Shown piece after piece: positions 38,147-47,567 of a DNA stretch of 64,000 bases (position 1 is the stretch's first letter; the number at the start of each line of letters is the position of its first letter). The stretch spans positions 1-64,000 of the forward strand of contig CAZBRS010000019.1 in the NCBI GenBank assembly GCA_964494475.1, written 5' to 3'. A program made the translations under genes and the position numbers. The notes below the pieces were generated by a model, which worked only from the letters and a program-made list of their open reading frames with translations, was not told the origin of the DNA and made no database searches. The stretch comes from CAZBRS01 sp964494475. Its GTDB lineage: Bacteria; Myxococcota_A; UBA9042; CAZBRS01.

Positions 38147-38986
38147 TCAGTAAAGGAAGAGATCCTCACCATCAGAGACGGTCACGATCAGCCACGTGTC
38201 GCCGCGGGTACCTGCCGGAAGCGCGTCCCAGGCCTGGTTCAGCGCCTCGGCGTGCGCGTCGCCGAAGGCCAGCACCGAGAGGGCTTGCCGCACCCAGGCG
38301 TCGGCGGGGGCCACGTTGGCCGTGCTGGCCGCGATGCCCGCGAGCTTCTTCTCGAGGAGCTCGGCGGCCTTTTCGAGGGTGTACTCGGCGTCGTAGGGCC
38401 ACGCCATGGCGCGGGTCACGCTCACGCCCAGCTTGCGGCCGTCGACCTGCACGAGCAGATCGGTGATCTTGCCCTGCTCATCGAGGTAGTCGACCTCCAT
38501 CTCGGTCTTCAAGAGCTCGGCCAGCTCGCAGCGCGCCAGCACCTCGAAGGCGAAGATCTCGGACATCTTCGAGCTGCCGCCGGCGTTGTCGTCGTCGAAG
38601 ATCTTCTGGCCGCCCGGCGTGAGCAGGTCGACGTCGGCGTCGTCGAAGGGGTCGGCGCCGAAGTCGAGGTGGTTCACCACGAAGCGCGGCGCGGGATCGG
38701 CCCAGGCGGCCTCGTCGAGCACGCCGCACGCGCCCGACAGCGCACCGAAGCCGGGCAGGGGCGTGGTCGCATCGGGGCTCGCGTCGGGGCTCGCGTCAGG
38801 CGGCGGGGCCGCGTCGTTGGCCACGTCGGGGGTCTGCGGAGCGTCGAGCGCTTCCTGCGCGTCATGGGTCGCGTCAAGGCCGGGGCCTGCGTCGGGTGTA
38901 TCCGACGACCCGCTGTCGGGGGACGAGCACGCGAGCGCGAGCAGGAGGACGACCGCGGGGACGGCGAAGGACCGGGCGAGGCGCAT
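38147..38986 (-). CDS. Lipoprotein with possible PD-(D/E)xK-like core
   Basis: 279 residues from ATG 38986, lipobox LLALAC, then an Asp/Ala/Pro linker (about 20-75) including repeated DASPDAS. The globular part starts at CGVLDEAAWADP and has a compact alpha/beta pattern: SKMSEIFAFEVLARC, LLKTEMEVDYLDEQG, KITDLLVQVDGRKLGVSVTRA, TWLIVTVSDG. An acidic residue followed by a Leu/Val strand and a Lys-Leu-Gly-Val strand recalls nuclease-like PD-(D/E)xK folds, but the assignment is tentative. An exported lipoprotein with such a core would be unusual. Confidence 0.7.
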   Translation of the reverse strand: MRLARSFAVPAVVLLLALACSSPDSGSSDTPDAGPGLDATHDAQEALDAPQTPDVANDAAPPPDASPDASPDATTPLPGFGALSGACGVLDEAAWADPAPRFVVNHLDFGADPFDDADVDLLTPGGQKIFDDDNAGGSSKMSEIFAFEVLARCELAELLKTEMEVDYLDEQGKITDLLVQVDGRKLGVSVTRAMAWPYDAEYTLEKAAELLEKKLAGIAASTANVAPADAWVRQALSVLAFGDAHAEALNQAWDALPAGTRGDTWLIVTVSDGEDLFLY

Positions 38987-39039
38987 GGGGGCTCCGCGCT
39001 GGAGGCACCACGGCATTGTAGCCGCGTGCGCGCCGGTCG

Positions 39040-40557
39040 TCACGGGTTGACGGGGACCGTGCTGCGAAGGGTGCGCCAGGAGGTCGCGGCGGCCGGGTCG
39101 GTGGTGTCGCCAGCGTTGCCGAGCAGGGTGACGGTCTGGCCGTCGTCGCGCGAGAAGACGAAGCGGTAGCGGTAGTCGCCGGCGGGGCAGCGGCCGAGCG
39201 TGCTCTCGATGCCGAAGCGGAACAGGTGGTCGGCGCCGTAGGGGCCCTGGTGGACGGCCGCGAGCTCGAGGGGTTGGCGGGTCGTGGCGCCGCCGGGCGT
39301 GCACGCGTGCAGGTCGCTCTCGAGCCAGCCCTGCAGCGCGCCGGCGGGGGGAGTGGCCTGATCGGTGAGGCCCTTCACGTACACGCGGGCCTGCAGGCCG
39401 AGGCCCATGTTCGTGAAGCCGCTCCACAGGAGCGGCTCGGGCAGCACGCGCGCCTCGCCGGCGCGGGCGTTGTAGAGCTCCCAGCCGCCGGCCCAATCGA
39501 TGGCCGAGGCGGGCGCGCTGATGGGCAGCACGTAGTTCTGGCCGAAGTCCGAGTCGTACTTCCAGTTGGCCTCGGCGCCTGCCGAGAAGCCCGGCACGCA
39601 GTGGAACCAGAGCTCGACGCGCGTGGCGGCGGGCGGCAGGTCGAGGACGGGGTCGAACGCTTCGGTCTTCACGCACGGGGTGGGCTGGCCCTGGCAGGCG
39701 TAGCCGTAGGACTCGGTGTAGGTCTCGACGGTCGCGCTGTGCACTACGGCGTCGTCGAAGCGCCAGTTGGCGACCACCGTCGTGGCCGAGACGGGGCCCT
39801 GGCTGCCCAGGCACCCCTGGGTCGCGCGGAGGCGCAGGGGGTCGTAGCTGACGCGCAGCTGACCGCCGGCCGTCAGGGGCCCGTCGTGCAAGGCCTCGGC
39901 GAAGTCGGGGTACGAGAGCACGAACTCGGGCACGGGCGGGGGCACGTCGGGCTGGCACACACCGTCGGGCTGCACCGACCAGCCGTTCGCGAGGCGAAGC
40001 TCGTAGTTGGCCAGGGGGTGCGCCACGCGGTTGTGGTCGAACACGCGCGTGCCGTCGTGCAGCACGACGTACGGGATGAGGTCGATCTCGGTGCGGTTCA
40101 GGCTGGTGAAGCTCATGCCCTCGCCGGGCGTGAAGTGATCGAGCGTGAACGCGAAGTGCCGGAAGCCATCGTCGGACCCCGTCACCTCGTAGGCGGGCAC
40201 GCTGTACCAGGCGCCCATGGTCGAGAGCGTGCGGTACATCACCTCGACCCGCGCGACCTCGTCGAAGCGCGCGGCGTCGACGTCGACGGCGCCCTTCCAC
40301 ACGTAGACGCACGGGCCCGTGGGCGTGACGCCGGGCGTGCACGACGTGCTGTAGCCACCCTGGTAGGGGGGCCTGCCCACCGAGCGCAGCACCACGAAGC
40401 ACCCGTCGTCGGCCAGATCGGTGTAGGTCGCGGTGCCGTCGACGTACACGGGCTCGAGGGCCACGGAGAGCGTGCCGGTGGGCTCGGCGCCTGGTGCGGA
40501 GGCGTCACAGGCCGGGAAGACCGTCGAGAGGAGCAGCATGACCAGGATCGCGCGCAT
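39040..40557 (-). CDS. Large lipoprotein, beta-rich, unknown function
   Basis: 505 residues from ATG 40557; signal ending STVFPAC. No long Asp/Ala linker, unlike its neighbours. The protein is beta-rich with many Tyr/Trp/Cys. Two sections look like related sandwich domains: about 20-220 (VALEPVYVDGTATYTDL, FTLDHFTPGEG) and about 230-505 (SYDPLRLRATQGC, VELWFHCVPGFSAG, YDSDFGQNYVLPI). The YDSxxGxNY phrase recalls DUF6209-type domains of myxobacterial secreted proteins, not verified. Role unknown; probably surface-exposed. Confidence 0.65.
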   Translation of the reverse strand: MRAILVMLLLSTVFPACDASAPGAEPTGTLSVALEPVYVDGTATYTDLADDGCFVVLRSVGRPPYQGGYSTSCTPGVTPTGPCVYVWKGAVDVDAARFDEVARVEVMYRTLSTMGAWYSVPAYEVTGSDDGFRHFAFTLDHFTPGEGMSFTSLNRTEIDLIPYVVLHDGTRVFDHNRVAHPLANYELRLANGWSVQPDGVCQPDVPPPVPEFVLSYPDFAEALHDGPLTAGGQLRVSYDPLRLRATQGCLGSQGPVSATTVVANWRFDDAVVHSATVETYTESYGYACQGQPTPCVKTEAFDPVLDLPPAATRVELWFHCVPGFSAGAEANWKYDSDFGQNYVLPISAPASAIDWAGGWELYNARAGEARVLPEPLLWSGFTNMGLGLQARVYVKGLTDQATPPAGALQGWLESDLHACTPGGATTRQPLELAAVHQGPYGADHLFRFGIESTLGRCPAGDYRYRFVFSRDDGQTVTLLGNAGDTTDPAAATSWRTLRSTVPVNP

Positions 40558-40653
40558 GGGAGCCTCCGAAGACGACGGGGCGGAGTATCTCTGAGAAGAG
40601 TCACGCGTCAAGGGGAAAGGGCGTCGTCGGTAACGCCGCGAGGGCGGCGTCGC

Positions 40654-41760
40654 CTACTTGGCGAGGGCGGCGTCGATCTGGGCGGCCACGGCGTCGAGGT
40701 CGGTGGGGTTCGGGACCAGCACGCCGTTGACGTAGAAGGTGGGCGTGCCCTCGATGTGGACCTCGTGGCCGAGGGCCAGATCGGCTTCGACGGCGGCCCG
40801 GTGGGTGCCCGCGTCGAGGGCTTTCTCGAGGGCCTTGACGTCGAGCCCGGCCTTCGCGGCCAGGGAGAGCAGGCCCGCTCGGTCGAGCTTGTCCTGGTTG
40901 GCGAAGAGCAGGTCGTGGAACGGCCAGAACTTGCCCTGGGCGTGGGCCGCGAGCGCGGCCTCGGCGGCGGGCTGGGCGTTCTTGTGGAAGGGCAGGGGGA
41001 AGTTCCGGAAGACGAGGCGCACGCGGTCCTTGTAGCGCTCGCGCAGGGCCTCGGCCACCTTGCCGGCCTCGGCGCAGTAGGGGCACTCGAAGTCGGAGAA
41101 CGTGAGCACGGTGACCTTGGCGTCGGTCGGCCCGAAGGACGGCGCGCCGCCTCCGACGACCTTGGCCTGCACCTCGGCCGACAGGGGCTGGTTGCGGGCC
41201 TCGGCCTCCTTCAGGCCTTCGAGGACCTCGGCGTAGTGCTCGAGCATCTCGGCGCAGCGATCGGAGGGGATCGCGGGGGTCTGCTCGCGAACCTGCGCGC
41301 AGGTCGCCGTCTCGGTGCCGAGGTCGGCGCAGAGCTTCGTCTCGAGCTCGGCGCACGAGGCGCGCTGCGCGGTGAGCGCCGCCGTGATGCCGTCGACGCG
41401 ACCCAGCGCGGCGGCGCAGGCCTCGGGCGGCAGCGTCTGGCTGACCAGCGTGTAGGCCGCGCAGGCCTCGGACATGGCCCCGACGCGCGCGCACACGGCG
41501 TCCTTGAGGGCCGGGCAGGGGTTCTTGCCGGTCACTGCCGCGGCGCCCGGGGCGGCGCCGGCGCCCTTGGCCGCGTCGTTCACGGCGACCAGGGGGTTGT
41601 CGGGGCCAACGGCTGGAGCGCCGGCCTCGCCGCTTCCCTGGGGGGAAGAGGTCCCGTCGGTTCGGGGGGCGGCGGCGTTGGCCCCCGCGTTGCAGGCCGT
41701 CGCCAGCCCCAGCACCAGCACCAGGCGTCCCCAGCTCGTCACGTGTCGCAGGCACCCCAT
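40654..41760 (-). CDS. DsbA-like thioredoxin-fold lipoprotein with duplicated Cys module
   Basis: 368 residues from ATG 41760, lipobox LGLATAC. After an Ala/Gly linker (to about 85) there are two tandem helical units, each with exactly C-x7-C-x9-C-x14-C spacing. Then comes a DsbA/DsbG-type thioredoxin domain (from about 180) with active-site CPYC in FSDFECPYCAEAGKV and cis-Pro region HIEGTPTFYVNG. It would be an envelope thiol oxidase, isomerase or chaperone anchored by lipid. The eight cysteines of the N-terminal units may form a redox-active or structural module. Stands alone between divergently spaced lipoproteins. Confidence 0.85.
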   Translation of the reverse strand: MGCLRHVTSWGRLVLVLGLATACNAGANAAAPRTDGTSSPQGSGEAGAPAVGPDNPLVAVNDAAKGAGAAPGAAAVTGKNPCPALKDAVCARVGAMSEACAAYTLVSQTLPPEACAAALGRVDGITAALTAQRASCAELETKLCADLGTETATCAQVREQTPAIPSDRCAEMLEHYAEVLEGLKEAEARNQPLSAEVQAKVVGGGAPSFGPTDAKVTVLTFSDFECPYCAEAGKVAEALRERYKDRVRLVFRNFPLPFHKNAQPAAEAALAAHAQGKFWPFHDLLFANQDKLDRAGLLSLAAKAGLDVKALEKALDAGTHRAAVEADLALGHEVHIEGTPTFYVNGVLVPNPTDLDAVAAQIDAALAK

Positions 41761-41839
41761 GTCGTCCTCGCTTCGAAGGGTCGTCCGCAGCATGATGCCG
41801 AGGCGCCCGGAGAACGCACGTGATTTTTTCACGGGCCGC

Positions 41840-44176
41840 TCACGGCAAGGTCGATCGGAGCCGCTCGACCTCGGAGGAGGAGAGCGGCACGAGCTCGAGG
41901 TGGAACATCGCGGGCTGGTTCGGCCGGAGGGAGTGGGCGGACATGCCACCGTACAGGCGGTGCGGGAACTCGACCCGCGCCAGGGGCGCGCTCCTCGCCA
42001 CGTCGCGGATGCGCCGGCAGAGGGCCTCCTCGCCGGACGGGTCGAGGGTGCGGTAGCAGTTGAGCTCGCGCAGGAAGAAGACGGGCGCCTTCGGTGCGTG
42101 CCCCTCGGCGAGCCAGGTCGAGAGGCCGTGCACGTCGACGCGTCGTCCGGCCAGCCGCGCCAGCGCGTGCACGAAGGGGTGCGTCCGGTAGATGGCGTCG
42201 AAGCGGGGCGGGTGGTCGCCCGCGCCCTCGGTGACGAACTCGTGGTCGGCGACCAGCACGGTTGCCCGGCCCGGGAGGCGCGCCACGGCGTCGCGCACGA
42301 ACACGAACTCGCGCTGGGAGTCGTGCCACACGTTGGTGGTGACGTCGAGGTGGGTGAGCGCGGGCAACGCGGCCACGGCCAGCAGGGCAGCGCTGATCAG
42401 CGAACGCCGCAGGGGCAGCCGATCGAGCTGCTCGCCGAGCCGCGCGAAGCCCACGCCGACCAGCGCGGAGGCCATCCCGAGGGCCGGCACCTGGTAGCGC
42501 AGGCCCTGCAGCAGGATCTCGCCCGACACCGAGAACGAGAACGCCACCGCGATCACCACGCCCACGAAGGCCCAGGCGACCAGCGGGCCGAGACCGGCAG
42601 GGCCCACGGGGGCGCGCTTCGCCGAGGGCAGGGCGCCGAGCAGGCCCACGACCACGAAGAGGCCAGGGAACCAGCGCTCGTCGAGCGCGAAGACCTGGGT
42701 GCCGGCCCGCTGGCTGTCGAACACCGTGCGCAGCGTGCCCAGCCACCACTGCACCGGGACGAGGGGCCGCGACGGGTCGTGCGCGCGCAGGGGATCGCCC
42801 CAGGCGCGGAGCAGCAGCGCGAAGCCGGCGCCGAGCGCCACGGTCCACGCCGCGACGCGGACGACCCGAGGGTTCGCGCGGCCGGCCAGGCCCTGCAGGC
42901 GGGGCCACAGCGCCGCGCAGGCCGCCACGCCGAGGGCGAGGACCAGCACCGTGGGCGAGCCCTCCCGGGGCCGCGACGAGAGCGTTCGAGCGTAGTACGG
43001 GACCACCGCCACCACGTAGGGCGCCGCCAGCGCGGCCGCGGAGAGCAGCGCCAGCGCCCCCGCGAGCGCGGTCCGGGGCGTGGCGAAGAGGCCCCCCCGC
43101 GCGACGACGGCCGCGAGCCCCGTGAAGAGCACGGCGGCCTGGACGAACCCTTCGGGGCGGCAGAGCACGAAGAGCACCGCGGCGACCGCGCCGGCCAGCA
43201 GCGACCCGGTCCGACGGGACTCGGCGCAGCCCAGCACGTGGGCCAGGGCGGCCGTGGCGAAGAGGGCGGCCGGCGTCTCGAGGCACACGCCGTTCGAGTA
43301 CCAGATGGCGAGCGGGAGCACGGCCGCCACCACCCCGGCGGGCATCGTCGCGCGTCCGGTGGGCTCGAGGCGCGCAGCCAGGGACGCCGCGGCGACGGGC
43401 AGCAGCGAACCGAACGCCAGGTTGGCGGCGAAGGCCAGGTCGAGCGACGGGCCGAAGAGCTCGAACAGCGCGGCCAACACGGTGCCCACCAGGGGCGGGA
43501 GATCGCCCGCTCGCCACGACCACGCGCCGTCGAGCCACGCCAGCGCCTGATCGAGGGCCCCGAGATCGGCCTGGGCCGCCACCATGGTCAAGCGTGGCGC
43601 CACCAGCCAGCGCAACGCGGCGGCCGCGACCGCCAGCGCGACCAGCGCGACCACGCGGCGCGGGTGCTCCTTCACCAGGCGGGGGAACCCGAAGGCGAGC
43701 AACCCCAGGTAGAGCAACAGGGCCGTTGCCGTGGCCAGCGTGACCCACGACGTCCGTTGGGATCCGACAGCGGGGAGGGGCATCAGGTGCGTCAACTGAT
43801 CGCCGATCGCGGCTGCCTGCGCGACCGTCGCGGGCGGGCCCAGGCACGCGCCGGCGGCCAGCGTCGGCCCCAGCTCGTCGACCAGGCGCTTCAGGCGCGG
43901 GTGCCACTCCGGTTCGGCGTCGTAGCGCAGCACGGAGCTCGACACCTGTTGGGCGTTGGCGGCCGGTCCGACGGTGCCGAGCCAGAGGGCGGCCAGCGGC
44001 CCCGTGGCGTCGTCGAAGCGCAGGATTACGCCGGCGGTGGCCTCGAGCCAGGCGGGCTCGGGCACCTGCAGGGCGCGGGCCAACGCCGCGGCCTCGGCCC
44101 GGGGGCAATCGGCTAGGTTGGCCCGCGCCGTCAGGGGCAGGAGGAGAGAGAGCACGACGACGAGCGCACGACCCAT
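41840..44176 (-). CDS. Polytopic membrane protein, GT-C glycosyltransferase-like
   Basis: 778 residues from ATG 44176, five bases after the PilT-like stop. N-terminal signal, then a ~110-residue extracytoplasmic segment with several Cys, then about ten to twelve hydrophobic helices (roughly 140-560) and a soluble C-terminal domain. Features such as AQADLGALDQALAWLDG in the first loop, RPEGFVQAAV and WYSNGVCLETPAALFATAAL fit the GT-C/PMT-like membrane glycosyltransferase layout, which uses lipid-linked sugars. No exact family can be named. Likely cotranscribed with the PilT-like gene. Confidence 0.65.
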   Translation of the reverse strand: MGRALVVVLSLLLPLTARANLADCPRAEAAALARALQVPEPAWLEATAGVILRFDDATGPLAALWLGTVGPAANAQQVSSSVLRYDAEPEWHPRLKRLVDELGPTLAAGACLGPPATVAQAAAIGDQLTHLMPLPAVGSQRTSWVTLATATALLLYLGLLAFGFPRLVKEHPRRVVALVALAVAAAALRWLVAPRLTMVAAQADLGALDQALAWLDGAWSWRAGDLPPLVGTVLAALFELFGPSLDLAFAANLAFGSLLPVAAASLAARLEPTGRATMPAGVVAAVLPLAIWYSNGVCLETPAALFATAALAHVLGCAESRRTGSLLAGAVAAVLFVLCRPEGFVQAAVLFTGLAAVVARGGLFATPRTALAGALALLSAAALAAPYVVAVVPYYARTLSSRPREGSPTVLVLALGVAACAALWPRLQGLAGRANPRVVRVAAWTVALGAGFALLLRAWGDPLRAHDPSRPLVPVQWWLGTLRTVFDSQRAGTQVFALDERWFPGLFVVVGLLGALPSAKRAPVGPAGLGPLVAWAFVGVVIAVAFSFSVSGEILLQGLRYQVPALGMASALVGVGFARLGEQLDRLPLRRSLISAALLAVAALPALTHLDVTTNVWHDSQREFVFVRDAVARLPGRATVLVADHEFVTEGAGDHPPRFDAIYRTHPFVHALARLAGRRVDVHGLSTWLAEGHAPKAPVFFLRELNCYRTLDPSGEEALCRRIRDVARSAPLARVEFPHRLYGGMSAHSLRPNQPAMFHLELVPLSSSEVERLRSTLP

Positions 44177-44181
44177 CGAAG

Positions 44182-46029
44182 CTACCCCTCGCCCCCGAGC
44201 CGGCGCCCCAGATCGGTCTTGTCGACGGCGTTGGCCAGGGCCTCCTTGGGCTCGATCAGGCGCTTGCGGACGAGCTCCTCGAGGTGCTGGTTGAGGATCA
44301 GGTTGCCCTGCGCGCGTCCGGTCGCCATGAGGCTCGGGATCTGGTGGGTCTTGCCTTCGCGGATCTGGTTGGCCACGCCGAAGTTCACGACCAGGATCTC
44401 GACCGCGGCCACGCGCCCGCCGCCTACGCGGCGGCAGAGCGTCTGGCAGACGACGCCCTTCAGCACGTCGGCCAACGTGGAGCGCACCTGGGCCTGCTGC
44501 TCGGGCGGGAACTGGTTCACGACGCGATCGACGCAGCCGACCGCCGTGTTGGTGTGCAGGGTGCCGAACACCAGGTGCCCCGTGTTCGCCACCTCCAGGG
44601 CCAGCGCCACGGTCTCGAGGTCGCGCATCTCGCCCACCAGCACCACGTCGGGGTCTTCGCGCAGCGCCGCCCGCAGCGCCCTCGCGAAGCTGTCGGTCTG
44701 GGAGCCGATCTCGCGCTGGTTGACGAGGGATCGCTGGCTGCGGTGCACGAACTCGATGGGATCCTCGAGCGTCAGGATGTGCCCGCACTCCTTGCGGTTG
44801 ATGGCGTCGAGCATGGCGGCCAACGTGGTCGACTTGCCGCTTCCGGTCGGCCCCGAGACCAGCACCAGCCCGCGCGGGAGCTCGCAGAACTGCGCTACCG
44901 CCGGCGGCAGGTTCAGCTGCTCGAGCGACAGCACCTTGTCGGGGATCTGCCGGAGCACGGCGCTCACGCCCAGGTGATTCCGAAAGAGGTTCACGCGGAA
45001 GCGTGCGAGCCCCGGCAGCGCGAACGAGAAGTCGGTGTCGTTCGTGTCCCGGAACTGGGCGGCCGGCCGCGGGGCCATCCAGGGCTGGAGCAGCGCCAGC
45101 ACGTCGTCGGCCTCGAGCGGGGCCGAGTCGGCCAGCTCGACGATCTCACCGTCGAGGCGCCACCTCGGGCGCTGGCCGGCCGAGAGGTGCAGATCGGAGA
45201 CCCCCTCCTCGACGACGCGCGCCAGCAGGGGCGCCAGGTCGCGCACGCGCCCTCCGTCGACGGCCTTGGTCGGCGCCGGGGTGGGGGCCGTGGTCGTGGT
45301 CGCGGGTCGCGAGTTCGCGCCGGCGCCCGCCAGGCTGCGCAGCAGGCGATCGAGCAGGGCCGCCGTCACCCGGACGGGCCGGATCTCGGCTCCGGGCAGC
45401 ACCTGACGGATGCTGTCGAGCACGAAGCCCTTGGGATCGTCGACCACGCCCAGCGTGAGCACGCCCTCGGCGAACCGGAGCGGCACGACGCGCTGGCGTG
45501 TGCAGAGCGCCGCCGGCAGGGCTCGCAGCGTCTCGGGGTCGGGGGCGGACGTGGCCTCGTCGTACTCGGGCAGCGGCATCGTCTGGGCCGCCTTCGACAG
45601 GCGCAGGGCGAGGGAGCGGCTCACGGCCAGCCCGAATCCCCGCACGCGGTCGAACATGGCCAGGAAGGTCTGGGTGTCGTAGCGCACGGCGATGACGGGC
45701 TCGATCGCCTCGACCGAGGCGGTTCGGGGCTGATCGAGCAGCAGGCCGGTCTCGCCCGCGAGCTCCGGGGGCGTGAGGCGGGCCACCTCGGTCGCGGGGG
45801 CGCGACCCTCGCCGTGGACCAGCACCCGGGCCTCGCCCTTGAGGAGCACCAGGAACGCGTCGGCGGGCGCTCCTTGCCGGAGCAACGCCTCGCCGGCTGA
45901 GAACTGCACGAGCTCACCGAGCCGCGCGACCTGGCCGAGGGTGGCCTCGTCGAGGGCGGAGAAGAGGGGGGAGCGTGCCAGCGCGCGCACGATCTGATCG
46001 TGGTACACGTCGACGCCGGTGGTCTTCAT
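44182..46029 (-). CDS. cNMP-binding/T2SSE_N-like/PilT ATPase fusion
   Basis: 615 residues. Order: a cyclic-nucleotide-binding domain (about 15-135) with the phosphate cassette GETGLLLDQPRTA (92-104) intact; a segment matching the second half of the T2SSE_N/MshEN domain (170-232, RVVPLRFAEGVLTLGVVDDP); a Thr/Pro linker; and a PilT-type ATPase (265-615) with Walker A GPTGSGKST (393-401), Walker B DVVLVGEMRDLE, a His box (LHTNTA) and the late QIREGKTHQIPSLM motif typical of PilT. Predicted twitching-retraction-type hexamer motor whose activity may be gated by cAMP or cGMP. The usual PilT is about 345 residues, so ~260 are added regulation. Confidence 0.9.
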   Translation of the reverse strand: MKTTGVDVYHDQIVRALARSPLFSALDEATLGQVARLGELVQFSAGEALLRQGAPADAFLVLLKGEARVLVHGEGRAPATEVARLTPPELAGETGLLLDQPRTASVEAIEPVIAVRYDTQTFLAMFDRVRGFGLAVSRSLALRLSKAAQTMPLPEYDEATSAPDPETLRALPAALCTRQRVVPLRFAEGVLTLGVVDDPKGFVLDSIRQVLPGAEIRPVRVTAALLDRLLRSLAGAGANSRPATTTTAPTPAPTKAVDGGRVRDLAPLLARVVEEGVSDLHLSAGQRPRWRLDGEIVELADSAPLEADDVLALLQPWMAPRPAAQFRDTNDTDFSFALPGLARFRVNLFRNHLGVSAVLRQIPDKVLSLEQLNLPPAVAQFCELPRGLVLVSGPTGSGKSTTLAAMLDAINRKECGHILTLEDPIEFVHRSQRSLVNQREIGSQTDSFARALRAALREDPDVVLVGEMRDLETVALALEVANTGHLVFGTLHTNTAVGCVDRVVNQFPPEQQAQVRSTLADVLKGVVCQTLCRRVGGGRVAAVEILVVNFGVANQIREGKTHQIPSLMATGRAQGNLILNQHLEELVRKRLIEPKEALANAVDKTDLGRRLGGEG

Positions 46030-46159
46030 GGGGGCCTCGCTGCCTTGGTCGCCTGGAGGCTAGCGCATCGCGCGCGGGGTGACAAGGCGCGCGAGGGGGT
46101 TGCGTCCGGAACTGCCGACCCTACCTTGGGCACGTCGACGGAACGACGCGAGGGACACC

Positions 46160-46645
46160 GTGCAGGACGCCGCCACCGCTACCGCTTTCGAGGCCACTTC
46201 GCAAGCCTCCGTCATCGTCGCGACGTGCTCCGCGTGCGGAGCTCGCAATCGCGTCGATGCAGGCCGCACCGACGTGCGCGCCGTCTGCGGTCGCTGCGGA
46301 GCCGAGCTCCACGCCTCGACCACCCGCCCCGTCGACGTGACCGACGCCACGTTCGACGCGCGCGTCGTCAACGTGCCGGGCCCCGTGCTCGTCGACGCGT
46401 GGGCCCCCTGGTGCGGGCCCTGTCGCGCGCTGGCGCCCGTCGTCGAGCGTGTGGCCGCCGAGAAGGCCGGCCGGCTGACGGTGGCCAAGCTGAACACCGA
46501 TCAGAACCCTGTCACGGCCGCCCGATACGGCATTCGCAGCATCCCCACGCTCGTGCTCATCCGCGACGGTCGTCGCATCGACCAGACCGTCGGGGCGCTC
46601 TCGAAGGCCCAACTCGACGAGTGGCTGGCGCGCCACGGGATCTGA
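46160..46645 (+). CDS. trxC: Thioredoxin 2 with N-terminal zinc ribbon
   Basis: 161 residues from GTG 46160. The zinc ribbon (CSACGARNRVD and CGRCGAELH, about 22-50) followed by a thioredoxin domain with active site WCGPC and cis-Pro in IRSIPTLVLIRDG is the TrxC layout. Cytoplasmic disulfide reductase, usually induced by oxidative stress in other bacteria. A longer in-frame version would add an Arg-rich N-terminus, unlikely. Divergent from the PilT-like gene and convergent with the nucleotidase genes. Confidence 0.93.
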   Translation: MQDAATATAFEATSQASVIVATCSACGARNRVDAGRTDVRAVCGRCGAELHASTTRPVDVTDATFDARVVNVPGPVLVDAWAPWCGPCRALAPVVERVAAEKAGRLTVAKLNTDQNPVTAARYGIRSIPTLVLIRDGRRIDQTVGALSKAQLDEWLARHGI

Positions 46646-46670
46646 TCGGCGCCGGGGCTCGCCGGGGCGG

Positions 46671-47567
46671 TCACACCACCTGATGGCCGGCGTCGATGGC
46701 GGCCAGCCGCGTGCCCTCGAACCGCAGGTCGACGCGCCCGAGCCAGATGCCCGCGAACCCGACCTGCTGAATCTGGGTGGTGCCCCCGTCGGGGTTCGTG
46801 ACGAGCTTGGGCTTCTTCAGCCAGCTGTGCGAGTGCCCTCCGAGGATGAGGTCGATGCCGTTCACCTGGCTGGCCAGCGTGACGTCGCCCGGCGAGTGGG
46901 GCTCGTCGGTCATCCCCAGGTGCGTCAGGGCCACCACGGCGTGCACCTTCTCGGTCTCGCGCAGGGTGGCGACGGTGCGGCGGGCGGCGTCGAGGACATC
47001 GACGTACTCTACCCCCGCGTGCAGGTGCGGCCCCACCAGCCCCTCGAAGGCCACCGTGAGCCCGAGGAAGCCGACGCGCACGTCGCCGAACGTCTTCACC
47101 ACGTAGGGCTTCAAGCGCCCCGCGAGCCCGGGATCGGTGGCGCGCAGGTTGGCGCACACGAACTGGAACGTGGCGTGGTCCATAGCCTTTTTCAGCGTGT
47201 CGACGCCGCTGTCGAAGTCGTGGTTGCCGAGGGTGGCCAGATCGTAGCCCAGGCGCGACATGGCCTCGTACTCGGGTACCCCGCCGAAGAAGTTGAAGTA
47301 GGGCGTGCCCTGGAACACGTCGCCCGAGTCGGTGACCACCACGTGGGGCTCGGCCTTGCGGATGCGATCGATGAGCGTCTTGCGCCGGGCGACGCCGCCG
47401 AGACCTTCGTAGCGGCCCCCGTCGAGGGGGAAGGGGTCGAGGCGCGAGTGCGTGTCGTTGGTGTGCAGGAGGACCACGCGCGTGGTGTCGGCCGCCAGCA
47501 GGCGCCGCGGCAGGCAGGTGGCCGCGGCCAGCGCCGTGCCGGTGACCAGGAATCGACGGCGGTTCAT
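46671..47567 (-). CDS. 5'-nucleotidase-type metallophosphoesterase, Tat-exported half
   Basis: 298 residues from ATG 47567. A twin-arginine signal (MNRRRFLVTGTALAAATCL) is followed by the calcineurin-like phosphoesterase core of the UshA/5'-nucleotidase family: HTNDTHSRL, DSGDVFQGT, GNHDFDSG and GGHSH supply the two-metal site. The substrate-binding C-terminal domain normally fused to this core is absent; it is encoded by the overlapping upstream gene. Expected in the periplasm, hydrolysing nucleotides or related phosphate esters. Confidence 0.9.
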   Translation of the reverse strand: MNRRRFLVTGTALAAATCLPRRLLAADTTRVVLLHTNDTHSRLDPFPLDGGRYEGLGGVARRKTLIDRIRKAEPHVVVTDSGDVFQGTPYFNFFGGVPEYEAMSRLGYDLATLGNHDFDSGVDTLKKAMDHATFQFVCANLRATDPGLAGRLKPYVVKTFGDVRVGFLGLTVAFEGLVGPHLHAGVEYVDVLDAARRTVATLRETEKVHAVVALTHLGMTDEPHSPGDVTLASQVNGIDLILGGHSHSWLKKPKLVTNPDGGTTQIQQVGFAGIWLGRVDLRFEGTRLAAIDAGHQVV

